From: Deltaproteobacteria bacterium
Lineage (GTDB): Bacteria > Myxococcota_A > UBA9160 > UBA4427
NCBI GenBank assembly: GCA_029261855.1
Contig: JAJDAN010000089.1
Coordinates: 1-64,000 of the forward strand
DNA: 64,000 nucleotides
Reading direction: 5' to 3'
Position 1 is the stretch's first letter. Every line of letters starts with the position of its first letter. The translations under genes were made by a program, and so were the position numbers. The notes under the pieces were generated by a model. It was not told where the DNA came from. It ran no database searches and saw only the letters and a list, made by a program, of their open reading frames with translations. Positions 1 to 8,319 of the stretch are shown piece by piece.

Positions 1-1
1 A

Positions 2-757
2 GAAGACTGGGAGCTTCTGTTCCACTGGACGAACCGAACGATCGGCGCGGCGGACCCCGAGTACTGCGAAGAGGGCAAGACGCCGATCGAAACGATGCAG
101 GCCTCCCGATTGGCGCTCTTCGAGTACTTCAACGCGATGACCGAAGATCGCAGGAAGAGCCCGCGCGACGATCTGGTGAGCATTCTCGCGAACGCGAAGG
201 TCAACGGCGAGTCCCTGCCGATCTTCGAGCTTCTCTCCTTCTATATGCTGCTGGTCGTCGCTGGTAACGAGACTACTCGCAACGCTACGAGCGGCGGAAT
301 GCTTGCACTGATCGAGAATCCCGACGAACTCGAGAAGGTGCGGAGCAACCCGAAGCTCCTGAAGCCACTCGTCGAGGAGATCTTGCGCTGGACATCGCCC
401 GTCATCCACTTCTGCAGAACGGCTGTCGAGGACACGGAGATCCGAGGACAGCAAGTCAAAGCAGGCGATCGGATGGTGCTCTTCTACCCCTCTGCCAATC
501 GCGACGCCGATGTGTTCGAGGCACCTGACACATTCCTGGCCGATCGATCACCGAATCGCCACATCGCGTTCGGGATCGGGGAACACTTCTGTCTCGGCGC
601 TCATGTCGCGCGACTCGAGCTTCAGGTGATCTTCCGTCACCTGATCGAGCGGCTCGAGCACGTGGAGCTGACTGGCCCCATCGAGAGGCTCCAATCGAGC
701 ATCGTCGGCGGGATCAAGCACATGCCGATCCACTACCGACTCCGCTCCGCGGGCTGA
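2..757 (+). CDS. Cytochrome P450, 3'-terminal part
   Basis: C-terminal two thirds of a soluble bacterial class I P450, a heme-thiolate monooxygenase fed electrons by a ferredoxin or flavodoxin. The reading frame is open from base 2, so the gene begins before the window. In order are the I-helix oxygen-activation motif AGNETT (about residue 87 of the visible part), the K-helix ExxR in VEEILRW, and the heme loop FGIGEHFCLG with its Cys ligand. It ends in the usual place after the heme loop. Two hairpins follow its stop at once, so it is probably the last gene of its transcript. Substrate cannot be inferred; three further P450s or remnants lie within 12 kb. Family assignment is secure. Confidence 0.93.
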   Translation, partial: EDWELLFHWTNRTIGAADPEYCEEGKTPIETMQASRLALFEYFNAMTEDRRKSPRDDLVSILANAKVNGESLPIFELLSFYMLLVVAGNETTRNATSGGMLALIENPDELEKVRSNPKLLKPLVEEILRWTSPVIHFCRTAVEDTEIRGQQVKAGDRMVLFYPSANRDADVFEAPDTFLADRSPNRHIAFGIGEHFCLGAHVARLELQVIFRHLIERLEHVELTGPIERLQSSIVGGIKHMPIHYRLRSAG

Positions 758-759
758 CC

Positions 760-792
760 AACCGTCCTCGAACGGTTCCGAGCCGGGCTCGG
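760..792. terminator. Double hairpin after P450
   Basis: Three bases after the P450 stop, AACCGT pairs with ACGGTT (760-765 with 772-777), followed directly by CCGAGC-CGG-GCTCGG (778-783 with 787-792), a perfect stem with a three-base loop. There is no T-tract, so factor-independent termination is not proven. The position between convergent genes fits a terminator. Confidence 0.5.
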
Positions 793-1016
793 CCTCGGTG
801 GATCTCCCGGAAGTCGGCAAGCAGTAGTTGTCCAGGATTGCTGCGGATGAGCGGCGGTTGTCCGTCACAATCGGCGAGCGGGTCTCGAAGCGTGAGGGCT
901 CCGGAGTTCGGATCGAGGGCGGACAAGTCGCGGCAAGGCGCTGCTCTATCTAGACGCCACCGCCGTGGCGTGTCGAGGACGGACAGGCTACCGCTCGGAT
1001 ACGAGGAAGTTGTTGC

Positions 1017-1442
1017 TCACGCCCAGCCTTTCGCCAAGGGCACCCAATGGAAGACGTGAAAAAGACGATGCGAGAATCGCCAGCGATCTCCTTCCCGCCG
1101 ATAGCGATCGTCGTACCAACCCGCCGCGGTGTAGGCCTCGCCTTGCTGGACGAGGCGAATCTCCACCGAGCAGAGCCCCGTCGCCAGGTCGCCGTCGAGT
1201 TCGATGACGTGATTCTGGATGAAGGGGATGGGAGGCGCATCCGAGACGGCCCCGTAGAACGCTTCGAGTTCACTTCGCCCGCGAACCGTGCGCTCGCCCA
1301 TCTCGAAGACACCGTCTTCGCAGAAGAGATCGACAATGGCCGCCGCTTCCGCCCTCGCGATGGCGTGACAGTATCGAGTCGTCAGCTCGCGAATTCGATC
1401 ACGATCCTCGAGGGCCCGCACGCGTTCCTCGAGCGCGCTCAC
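1017..1442 (-). CDS. SnoaL-like / NTF2-fold protein
   Basis: A 141-residue protein of the SnoaL/NTF2-like superfamily, a small alpha+beta barrel used by polyketide cyclases, dehydratases, isomerases and ring-hydroxylase small subunits. The N-terminal helix with RELTTRYCHAIARAE, the segment IVDLFCEDGVFEMGE and the late WYDDRYRREGDRWRFSHR strand pattern are typical. Length is normal for the family. The start is a GTG with GGAG nine bases upstream; no in-frame ATG fits better. It lies downstream of the thioesterase on the same strand (51-base gap), so they may be cotranscribed. The reaction cannot be predicted. Confidence 0.8.
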   Translation of the reverse strand: MSALEERVRALEDRDRIRELTTRYCHAIARAEAAAIVDLFCEDGVFEMGERTVRGRSELEAFYGAVSDAPPIPFIQNHVIELDGDLATGLCSVEIRLVQQGEAYTAAGWYDDRYRREGDRWRFSHRLFHVFHWVPLAKGWA

Positions 1443-1493
1443 CTGGCATCTCCATCACGCTTGTCGAACGCCTCGGTTGCGATGCCCATGCTG

Positions 1494-1967
1494 CTAGCGC
1501 TTGGCGTCGCGGATCAGGACGGATCCTTGCGCCGCGCACACGTCTCGACCCTCGTTCTCGATGTTGATCTGGACGACAGCCGTGGAGCGTGTCATTGAGA
1601 GGAGTCGGGCCTCGGCGCTGACCGTCCCCTTGCTCACGGGTGCGAGAAGGTTGAGCTTGAACTCCATGGTGGCCGCCCATTGCCCGGGCTTCATGTGCGG
1701 GTAGCAGACGCATCCGAGGATGTGGTCACAGAGGGCGGAAAGCACGCCACCGTGCATGTTCCCGAAAGGCGTGAGCAAATCGGGCTTGACCTCCATTTCC
1801 GCCAGTACGCGGCCCGGTGAGAAGTCCACGAAGCGGACTCCGAGGAAGCCGGGTAGCCCCGTCATCTTGTCGTTGGTGTTGAGGAAGCCCCGGGCGACCT
1901 CGGGGTTGAAGCTCTCGATCCACTTCGGGGTTCTCGGGGGGGTGGGAGATTGGGAAGAAGCGCTCAT
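1494..1967 (-). CDS. PaaI-family hotdog thioesterase
   Basis: A 157-residue single hotdog-fold acyl-CoA thioesterase of the PaaI/YbgC-like group, which hydrolyses (often aromatic) acyl-CoA esters. The motif GNMHGGVLSALCDHILG is the family's HGG signature on the central helix, followed by MEFKLNLLAPVSKGT on the beta sheet. The ATG at 1967 is chosen because GGAGG stands six bases upstream; a longer in-frame opening exists but carries a non-protein-like Arg/Ser-rich stretch. It is divergent from the alcohol dehydrogenase, and the 178-base gap between them must hold both promoters. The substrate is unknown, but the setting of CoA-ester and alcohol metabolism agrees with a housekeeping or catabolic esterase. 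Confidence 0.88.
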   Translation of the reverse strand: MSASSQSPTPPRTPKWIESFNPEVARGFLNTNDKMTGLPGFLGVRFVDFSPGRVLAEMEVKPDLLTPFGNMHGGVLSALCDHILGCVCYPHMKPGQWAATMEFKLNLLAPVSKGTVSAEARLLSMTRSTAVVQINIENEGRDVCAAQGSVLIRDAKR

Positions 1968-2145
1968 CGGTCCTCCGAAAGGGGGTGACGGCAGTGAGAC
2001 CCTCCGGGATCTCTTGCCGGCTATTCTCGACTCCGCATCGTGCGGAGGATGCCTTATGCTACACGATGACAACCGATCGGAAATGCCGTATCGACACCCG
2101 GGGCCGGGTAGGCCCGAAGGGAGAAAAAGAAGGAGGAGGAAAGAC

Positions 2146-3231
2146 ATGAAGGCAGCCGTAATGCGCGCCTGGAAGGCTCCCCTCGAAATCGAGGACGTCG
2201 AAGTTTCGAAGCCGGGTCCGAGAGAAGTTCTCGTTCAGACGAAGGCGACGGGGGTTTGCCACAGCGACCTGCACGTGATCGATGGCGGGCTTCCGCTGGC
2301 CCCGCCCGTCATTCTTGGCCACGAGCCCGCGGGCATCGTCGAGGCGGTTGGAAGCGAGGTGACCGCTGTTCGCAAGGGCGATCCGGTGATTGGCTGCTTG
2401 TCGGCCTTCTGTGGAAACTGTGAGTTCTGTGCGACGGGCCGTCCCAATCTCTGCGGCGGCGAGGCGACGAAGCGCGCGGAAGGCGACCCGCCTCGATTGA
2501 CGAAAGATGGCGTCGAGATCGCGCAGTTCGCGCATCTCTCGGCCTTCGCGGAGCAAATGCTGGTGCACGAGAACGCACTCGTGAAGGTCCGAGAGGACGT
2601 ACCGCTGGACCGGGCGGCTCTGATCGGATGCGGCGTGACCACAGGCGTCGGGGCTGCTCTGAACACGGCGAAGGTCCGTCCGGGCTCGACCTGTGTCGTA
2701 ATCGGGTGCGGAGGCGTGGGGCTTTCGGCGATACAGGGGTGCAGGATCGCCGGCGCGTCGCGGATCATTGCAGTCGACACAGAGAGCTGGAAGCTCGATC
2801 TCGCGAACTCTCTCGGCGCCACGCATGCGATCGACGCGTCGGCTGGGGATGCAGTCGCGGAGGTACTCGAGAGCACGGGGGGTGGAGTCGACTATGCCTT
2901 CGAGTGCATCGGGCTGGCGGCGACTGTCGAGCAAGCCGTCGGGATGCTCAAGAAGGGCGGGATGGCGGTCATGGTTGGACTCATGCCAATGGGTGCCAAC
3001 ATCGAGATCCCGGGACTCTTCTTCCTGATGTCCGAGAAGCGCCTGGTCGCTTCTTTGATGGGCTCGAACAGTTTTCGAGTCGACATGCCGCGTTATGTGG
3101 ATCTCTACCTCACGGGTCAGCTGAAACTCGATGAGATGATCTCAGACCGATTCGCGCTCGAAGATATCAACGAGGCTTTCGACAAGATGCGTGCCGGCAA
3201 GGCGGCTCGCAGCGTCATCGTGTTCGATTGA
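2146..3231 (+). CDS. Zinc-dependent alcohol dehydrogenase
   Basis: A 361-residue medium-chain NAD(P)-dependent alcohol dehydrogenase. The catalytic zinc site is GVCHSD (Cys38) and GHEPAG (His59-Glu60). The four structural-zinc cysteines are at 89, 92, 95 and 103. The Rossmann motif GCGGVG follows near residue 185. The architecture matches the class III/aryl-alcohol subgroup that oxidises primary alcohols or reduces aldehydes. The start is the ATG preceded by AAGGAGGAGGAAAG, which overrules an upstream in-frame extension of 142 codons with no domain. A thioesterase is divergent upstream and a P450 remnant lies downstream, so it may once have oxidised a P450-generated alcohol. Substrate remains open. 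Confidence 0.92.
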   Translation: MKAAVMRAWKAPLEIEDVEVSKPGPREVLVQTKATGVCHSDLHVIDGGLPLAPPVILGHEPAGIVEAVGSEVTAVRKGDPVIGCLSAFCGNCEFCATGRPNLCGGEATKRAEGDPPRLTKDGVEIAQFAHLSAFAEQMLVHENALVKVREDVPLDRAALIGCGVTTGVGAALNTAKVRPGSTCVVIGCGGVGLSAIQGCRIAGASRIIAVDTESWKLDLANSLGATHAIDASAGDAVAEVLESTGGGVDYAFECIGLAATVEQAVGMLKKGGMAVMVGLMPMGANIEIPGLFFLMSEKRLVASLMGSNSFRVDMPRYVDLYLTGQLKLDEMISDRFALEDINEAFDKMRAGKAARSVIVFD

Positions 3232-3263
3232 AGACGAGCCTTGAAGCTCCTCGAACGCGACCT

Positions 3264-3500
3264 GTGACCCAGCTCCGCCTTGAGAGCCCGGTGCGCTGGT
3301 GAGACCGCGACGAAGGTGAGCCCTTCTGGGCCACCTCGAATCGCGAAGACATCGTCTACGCCTCCTGCAATCCCGAGAGCTTCGAGAACGGGCAGGAGCG
3401 TCTCGGAGCGAACGATCGTCTCAGAGTCGTCGCCGCCAGACAGGTCGCCCAGCCGCGCCTAGGCGACCTCGAGCCGCGCGTGGCGGCCTTGCAGGCTTGG
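3264..3500 (+). pseudogene. Decayed cytochrome P450 N-terminal remnant
   Basis: One frame reads VTQLRLESPVRW, then an in-frame TGA (3300-3302), then DRDEGEPFWATSNREDIV and YASCNPESFENGQERLG before identity is lost. This matches the conserved P450 N-terminal region (LRxExPVxW...FWAxxRxxDI...SxxPexFSxG). No I-helix or heme loop follows; the next gene, on the other strand, starts its 3' end at 3577. It is therefore a truncated, stop-interrupted remnant. The 345 bases between the flanking genes hold nothing else recognisable. Confidence 0.7.
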
Positions 3501-3576
3501 CTCGAACGTGTGGTCGCCTCCTGGTCATTTTCGTCCATCGGTGCCGGTATCCTCTCGATGAACGGCTTGAAGCCGA

Positions 3577-5067
3577 TCAGCGGAACGGTTCGAACCGGAA
3601 GTCGCGTTCGTGAACGCTGTGGAGGTTTCGCTTCATTCGACCGACGGTCCCGGGAAAGAACGCGAGCACTCGACCCGACGCATCCTTGTAGAAGTTGGTG
3701 CACGCCTCGGTCCAGCTCATGTCCTTGAGCTCGCTTTGGATTTCCGCGTTGTAGCTCTGCGTGGCGTCGGCCTCGACCTCGATCGATCTCAATTGCTCGT
3801 CTAGCAGTCGGCGAGTGAGCTGGCTGATGTAGCCGGCACCCAACTCGGCGGACAAGAAGAACGCGGCATAAGCCACGACGCCATTGATGCCGCATACCGT
3901 GAAATAGTTCGGGAACCCGGGAACGGCCAAGCCACGGTAGGCCTCCGGTCGTTTGGCGAGGGCCATGAGAATGTGTTCGCCGTTTCGCCCGAAGACGTCG
4001 ACTGCCGCTCGGCCACCGAGCTTGGTTCCTTGCGAGTAGCCAGTGGAGAAGATGACGACGTCCACCGGTATGTGCGAGCCGTCGGCTGCCACGACCGAAT
4101 CAGCGGTCAGTTCCGCGACCGCTTGGGGGACCAGGTGCACATGATCTTTGGCCAGCGTGGTGTAGAAGTCGTCCGAGACCAATATGCGCTTGCAGCCGGG
4201 TTCGTAGTCCGGTGTCAATTGTTCGATGAGCTCGGGATCGTCAATCGCGGCAGCCATGTGTTGCAGGCCGACCGATCGGAGACCGGCCCGGGTCTTCTTG
4301 TGGCGCTTGAATGCGCGGTAAAGGAGCATCGAGGTTCGATACTGCTTTCGTCGGAGTTTGTGCCACGTCTCGTCGTCCCGAAACTGTGCCTTCTCCTCAT
4401 CGGAATAGAATGCGTTGCCGCGGGGCATTACCCAGTTTGGCGAGCGAGAGAAAACGAAGACGTCTGAGGCGGAGTCGGCCACCGAGGGAACCACGGTCAC
4501 GGCGCTGGCCGCGCTGCCCACTACGGCTACGCGCTTTCCGGTCAGGTCCACGTCGTGGCGCCAGGCGGCCGAATGCCACCACTCGCCCCCGAAGAGGTCG
4601 AATCCCTCGATATTGGGAAGATTCGGTTCGGCGAGCCCGCCGGTCGCGGAAACGAGGATGCGGTGGGTGTGAGTCTGACCGTCGGCCGTTTCGAGGGTCC
4701 AGCTACCCTTGTCTTCGTCGTATCGGGCCGTGTCGATCATCGTATTGAATTGGATCTTGTCGATCAGTTCGTGCTTCTCGGCACACGATCGGAGGTAGGC
4801 GTGGATCTCCGCCTGGCCGGAGTAGATCATCGACCAGTCCGGGTTCGGCTCGGACGAATAGCAGTACATGTGCGACGGCACGTCGCAGTGGAGACCTGGC
4901 CACGTGTTGCGAAGCCAGGTCCCGCCGACATCGGGTTGTTTCTCATAGATCGTAAAGTCATCGATCCCCGCTCGACGAAGTTCCATGCCCATCGCAATGC
5001 CGCTAATCCCAGCACCAAGAATCGCGACCGTCGTCGTGAGCGTTTCCGCTGTACTGGCTTCGGCCAA
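3577..5067 (-). CDS. Baeyer-Villiger-type flavin monooxygenase
   Basis: A 496-residue FAD- and NADPH-binding class B monooxygenase that would insert oxygen next to a ketone or oxidise a heteroatom. FAD binding is by GAGISG at 18-23. The fingerprint FxGxxxHxxxW is met by FGGEWWHSAAW (159-169). The second dinucleotide site is a degenerate GSAASA near 185. The GTWLRNTWPG segment is typical of cyclohexanone or phenylacetone monooxygenases. The start is a TTG with GGGAG upstream; no ATG lies near. It follows the TauD dioxygenase on the same strand after 129 bases. Ketone oxygenation, N/S-oxidation or a steroid substrate are all possible. Confidence 0.9.
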   Translation of the reverse strand: MAEASTAETLTTTVAILGAGISGIAMGMELRRAGIDDFTIYEKQPDVGGTWLRNTWPGLHCDVPSHMYCYSSEPNPDWSMIYSGQAEIHAYLRSCAEKHELIDKIQFNTMIDTARYDEDKGSWTLETADGQTHTHRILVSATGGLAEPNLPNIEGFDLFGGEWWHSAAWRHDVDLTGKRVAVVGSAASAVTVVPSVADSASDVFVFSRSPNWVMPRGNAFYSDEEKAQFRDDETWHKLRRKQYRTSMLLYRAFKRHKKTRAGLRSVGLQHMAAAIDDPELIEQLTPDYEPGCKRILVSDDFYTTLAKDHVHLVPQAVAELTADSVVAADGSHIPVDVVIFSTGYSQGTKLGGRAAVDVFGRNGEHILMALAKRPEAYRGLAVPGFPNYFTVCGINGVVAYAAFFLSAELGAGYISQLTRRLLDEQLRSIEVEADATQSYNAEIQSELKDMSWTEACTNFYKDASGRVLAFFPGTVGRMKRNLHSVHERDFRFEPFR

Positions 5068-5196
5068 CTCAATTCTCCCAACGGATCACGATAGTGGGAA
5101 TCGGACATTCCGTAGCCCGCGTGCCCTCTGGGTATCGTTCGACGAGGAGCGTCGAACGTCCGATGGCCGCACAGCGGAGGGAATCTCAGGAGCGTA

Positions 5197-6231
5197 CTAC
5201 GACCCTGCCTTCTTCTTGGACCACCAAGATTGGTCGTAGCCTCGATTGGTGAAGGTGTCTGGTCGGTCGCCGAATTTGTCCGTGGACAACCAGAGTCGCT
5301 TCAGGTGACGCTTCTTGTCTTCTTCTTCATGATCTTCATAGGCGGTTCTGGAGTGAAAGATTACGTAGTTGTTGATGAACTGCATGTCCCCGGGTTGCAG
5401 ATCCATGTCGAGTCGAAATCTTGGATCCTCCGTGAGAGCATCCAGGGCATCCAGGGCGCGCTTGTCCAGTTCGGTATGCCTCGGGAGTTCGGCGAAGCGC
5501 TGCGCGCTGTCGATGAAGCCACGGATGTAGCGGTTGAAGAGACGTCCGTGATGCAGGGTAAAAGTCGGCATGTCGTACCACCCGTTGGTCCCGGGTTGTT
5601 CTTCGCCTCGCCAATCGTAGAAGAATGGGTGGTAGTGCCGCTCCAAGAGATCGGGGGCCGTGCGTGCGAGTTCGTTGTGGCAGGCCACTGAACTAACGAT
5701 GCTGCTCAAGCCACCCGATTTTCCGGCACGCAGGCACATCAGGCCCACCAGGTCCGAGCCATCCGTATGAAAGGGCAGGCGCACCTTGGTCTGATATCCA
5801 CGTACGGCGGGATCCAGGATGCTGCGCCCGGTATCTCGCACGTCACCCAGAACGTCGCCGCTCGCGTTCTGCGGCCAGGGGTTGCCGATGTAGGTGCCCA
5901 CTCCCCAGAAGACCGTGCTCGCGTCCTCCTTGGAGAAATCTTGGGCGGGAAAGCCTCGCATGAGGAAGAACCCGCGGCCATCCGCGAGCTCGGTTGCAAG
6001 GTCATTCAACACCGGACCCAATGTCGGCAATGGGAAGTCTTCTCGGCGGACATCGGTCCCACTCAGCCCGGCACTCTTCGCGTGGTCGAGGGCTGCAACC
6101 AGCTCAGAAACCTCATCAGCAGACAGCCGGTAGATCCATTCATCGGTTTCCTGCCACTGCTTGGCGTGCCAGTCAGCTTTGGAGGGCACGATCTGCGGCG
6201 ACCCTTGGGATGTCGCGGAGCCGATGTTCAT
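5197..6231 (-). CDS. TauD/TfdA-family dioxygenase
   Basis: A 344-residue Fe(II)/2-oxoglutarate dioxygenase-fold protein. The iron facial triad reads FHTDGSD (His155, Asp157) and, late in the protein, IFHSRTAYED (His293). It is longer than TauD (about 280) through an N-terminal helical extension, and it shares this build with the gene at 62756-63775 (both have HTDGSDLVG, GDMQFINNY and RHLKRLWL). The ATG at 6231 has AAGGA about 13 bases upstream; further upstream in-frame sequence is not protein-like. It is divergent from an LLM monooxygenase operon, and TauD-type enzymes often release sulfite from sulfonates. A TTGACA motif shared with the other TauD operon lies at 6336-6350. Confidence 0.85.
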   Translation of the reverse strand: MNIGSATSQGSPQIVPSKADWHAKQWQETDEWIYRLSADEVSELVAALDHAKSAGLSGTDVRREDFPLPTLGPVLNDLATELADGRGFFLMRGFPAQDFSKEDASTVFWGVGTYIGNPWPQNASGDVLGDVRDTGRSILDPAVRGYQTKVRLPFHTDGSDLVGLMCLRAGKSGGLSSIVSSVACHNELARTAPDLLERHYHPFFYDWRGEEQPGTNGWYDMPTFTLHHGRLFNRYIRGFIDSAQRFAELPRHTELDKRALDALDALTEDPRFRLDMDLQPGDMQFINNYVIFHSRTAYEDHEEEDKKRHLKRLWLSTDKFGDRPDTFTNRGYDQSWWSKKKAGS

Positions 6232-6335
6232 GGTCCCGGATCCTTTCCGTAGCGAAGGGAGACTCGAACCCGCTCCTGCGCGTTCCAACGAGCACCAGGC
6301 GCAACGAGAAGTCTTTTCTCCGGTCGCAATGCAAG

Positions 6336-6350
6336 TTAGCATAGTGTCAA
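6336..6350 (-). promoter_or_regulatory. TTGACACTNNGCTAA motif before TauD gene
   Basis: Read on the minus strand the site is TTGACACTATGCTAA, 105 bases before the TauD start. The same word with two changes (TTGACACTTCGCTAA) stands at 14268-14282 before the other TauD operon. TTGACA is a perfect sigma70 -35, though no good -10 follows here. It may be a shared promoter/operator. Confidence 0.45.
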
Positions 6351-6401
6351 CGCGCACAAGACCCGTCCAATGAGTCAGGGCCATCCCGATACGGAGTCCC
6401 G

Positions 6402-7691
6402 ATGCCCGAGAAATTCCACCTGACCGGTTTCATGCTCTATTCGCCGGCTCCCCATACGCAATTGTCTTGGGTCTATCCTCCCGAAAAGATCCGTCATCCG
6501 TGGCACTCCATTCGGTATTGGGAGGAGATCGCCCAGACGCTCGAGCGCGGTTGTTTCGACATGTTCTTCTTCGCGGATGGTTGGGCCGGTGGCGGCGAGG
6601 TCGGGACACGCTACGCGATTCAGTTCCCGACTCACGACCCAGTCACCCTGGTGAGCCGCCTCTCGGGCGTCACCAAGCATCTTGGTTTTGCCGTCACGAT
6701 GTCTACGAGCTTCTACGCTCCGTACATGACGGCAAGAAAGCTCTCGACACTGGACCACATCACCGAAGGGCGCATCGGCTGGAACGTCGTCAACTCGCTC
6801 AACACCGGCGAGGCACGCAATTTCGGGATGGAGGAGTTATTGCCTCACGACGAGCGGTACGACCGCGCCGACGAATACATGGAGGTCTGCAACCAGCTTT
6901 GGAACAGTTGGGAGCCCGACGCGGTCAAGATGGACATGAAGAACCGAATCTTCGCCGATCCGGACAAGGTCCATCGTATCGACTTCAAAGGGAAGTACTT
7001 CAAGTGCATGGGTCCGCTGAATGTGATTCCGGGTCCACAGCGCAAGCCTGTGATCTTTCAAGCCGGGGCGTCACCTCGTGGTCGTGAGTTCGCGGTTCGG
7101 CATTCCGAGTGCATCTTCGGAGTTGGGGGCAGCGCTGCGGGAATGAAGGAGTTCAGTGACGATATCGCTGCGCGTGCGGACGCCGCGGATCGCGACCCCA
7201 TCAAGATCATCTGGGGTGCGCAGCCAATCGTGGCCGAAAGTGAATCCGAAGCGCGGGAACGCCAACAGGAGATCATCGAGCGGATCCCGATCGAGGCTGG
7301 GCTGGCAACGATGGCCGGGCATTTCAATTTGGACCTGACCAAGGTGGATATCGATATGCCCGTGAGCAAGCTGCCGCAGATCGACGGTACTCGGGGCATG
7401 CTCGATATCTACACACGCGACGGTGCCGATCCGACGCTCAAAGAGATCGCTCGCAGCTACCTGAATCTAGCCGCGGGAAATCTGGTAGGAACTCCCGAAC
7501 AAGTTGCTGACGTGCTGCAAGGCCTGATCGAGGAAGGGGGGGGCAATGGCTTCCAGCTGACCCCCGCCTGGTACGCGCCCGACTACTATCGCGACATCGT
7601 CGATTTGCTGATCCCCGAGTTGCAACGTCGAGATTGCGTGCGCACGAGCTACCGCGGGCAAACGCTCCGCGACCATCTCAGGGAATTCTGA
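6402..7691 (+). CDS. LLM-class flavin monooxygenase (NtaA/SnaA/DszA type)
   Basis: A 429-residue bacterial luciferase-like monooxygenase that uses FMNH2 supplied in trans. The opening KFHLTGFMLYSPAPHTQLSW, the HPWHSIRYWEEIAQTLERG segment and IGWNVVNSLNTGEARNFG place it in the NtaA/SnaA/DszA/SoxA subfamily (nitrilotriacetate, pristinamycin and dibenzothiophene-sulfone monooxygenases). It is full length. The ATG follows ACGGAG by six bases. An FMN reductase begins three bases after its stop, exactly the partner this family needs, and a molybdoenzyme of the sulfite-oxidase fold follows. Together these suggest oxidation of a sulfur or nitrogen compound; sulfonate or sulfone is my inference. Confidence 0.93.
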   Translation: MPEKFHLTGFMLYSPAPHTQLSWVYPPEKIRHPWHSIRYWEEIAQTLERGCFDMFFFADGWAGGGEVGTRYAIQFPTHDPVTLVSRLSGVTKHLGFAVTMSTSFYAPYMTARKLSTLDHITEGRIGWNVVNSLNTGEARNFGMEELLPHDERYDRADEYMEVCNQLWNSWEPDAVKMDMKNRIFADPDKVHRIDFKGKYFKCMGPLNVIPGPQRKPVIFQAGASPRGREFAVRHSECIFGVGGSAAGMKEFSDDIAARADAADRDPIKIIWGAQPIVAESESEARERQQEIIERIPIEAGLATMAGHFNLDLTKVDIDMPVSKLPQIDGTRGMLDIYTRDGADPTLKEIARSYLNLAAGNLVGTPEQVADVLQGLIEEGGGNGFQLTPAWYAPDYYRDIVDLLIPELQRRDCVRTSYRGQTLRDHLREF

Positions 7692-7694
7692 AAA

Positions 7695-8270
7695 TTGCGG
7701 CTCACACAAGTGATCGGCGCGGCCACGAAGCCTGGGCGGCTTGCCAATGCGCTGTCGATTCTCCGCGAGGACCTGCATGAGCGCGATTCGCAGCTCGAGA
7801 TGGAGGTCGTCGACCTCCACGCATCGACGCTCCAAACCTGTGATGGTCGGCCCGACGATGGATACAGCCACGAGACACAGGCTGCTGTCTTTGCGGTTTC
7901 CCACGCAGACGCCGTCCTCTTGGCGTCGCCCGTCTACCGCGCCTCGTATCCAGGCGTGCTCAAAAACCTGCTCGACCTGCTCCCCGTCGATGCCCTCCGT
8001 GACAAACCGGTTGGCATTGTCGCGATGGGAGGGAGCGCGCATCACTACCTCGGCGTCGATTGGCAGCTCCGGGCGGTCCTCAGCTGGTTTGGAGCTCTCG
8101 CCATGCCGACGTCGGTGTATCTCACGAACTCGGATTTCGAGGACGGCCGACTGCAGAGTCACGAAAAGCGCGACGCGCTCGCCGAACTTGCCAGAGCCTG
8201 TATCAATGTCGCCGACCGTATGAACGATTGCGGCTTTGGGCCAGCGCCCCTCGCCGCGCGTTGGTCCTGA
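7695..8270 (+). CDS. NAD(P)H-dependent FMN reductase
   Basis: A 191-residue flavodoxin-fold flavin reductase of the SsuE/MsuE/FRP family, supplying FMNH2. The N-terminal phosphate-binding segment VIGAATKPGRLANAL, the LASPVYRASYPGVLKNLLDLLP motif and the GGSAHHYLGVDWQLRAVLSWFG segment are diagnostic; SsuE has the same order. The start is a TTG three bases after the stop of the monooxygenase, with AGGGAA upstream, so the two are translationally coupled. This is the electron donor for the upstream LLM enzyme. Confidence 0.9.
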   Translation: MRLTQVIGAATKPGRLANALSILREDLHERDSQLEMEVVDLHASTLQTCDGRPDDGYSHETQAAVFAVSHADAVLLASPVYRASYPGVLKNLLDLLPVDALRDKPVGIVAMGGSAHHYLGVDWQLRAVLSWFGALAMPTSVYLTNSDFEDGRLQSHEKRDALAELARACINVADRMNDCGFGPAPLAARWS

Positions 8271-8319
8271 AACCAATCAACCCACTCCAGGGTGGTTGCA
8301 ACCGTTCGAAGGAATACGA

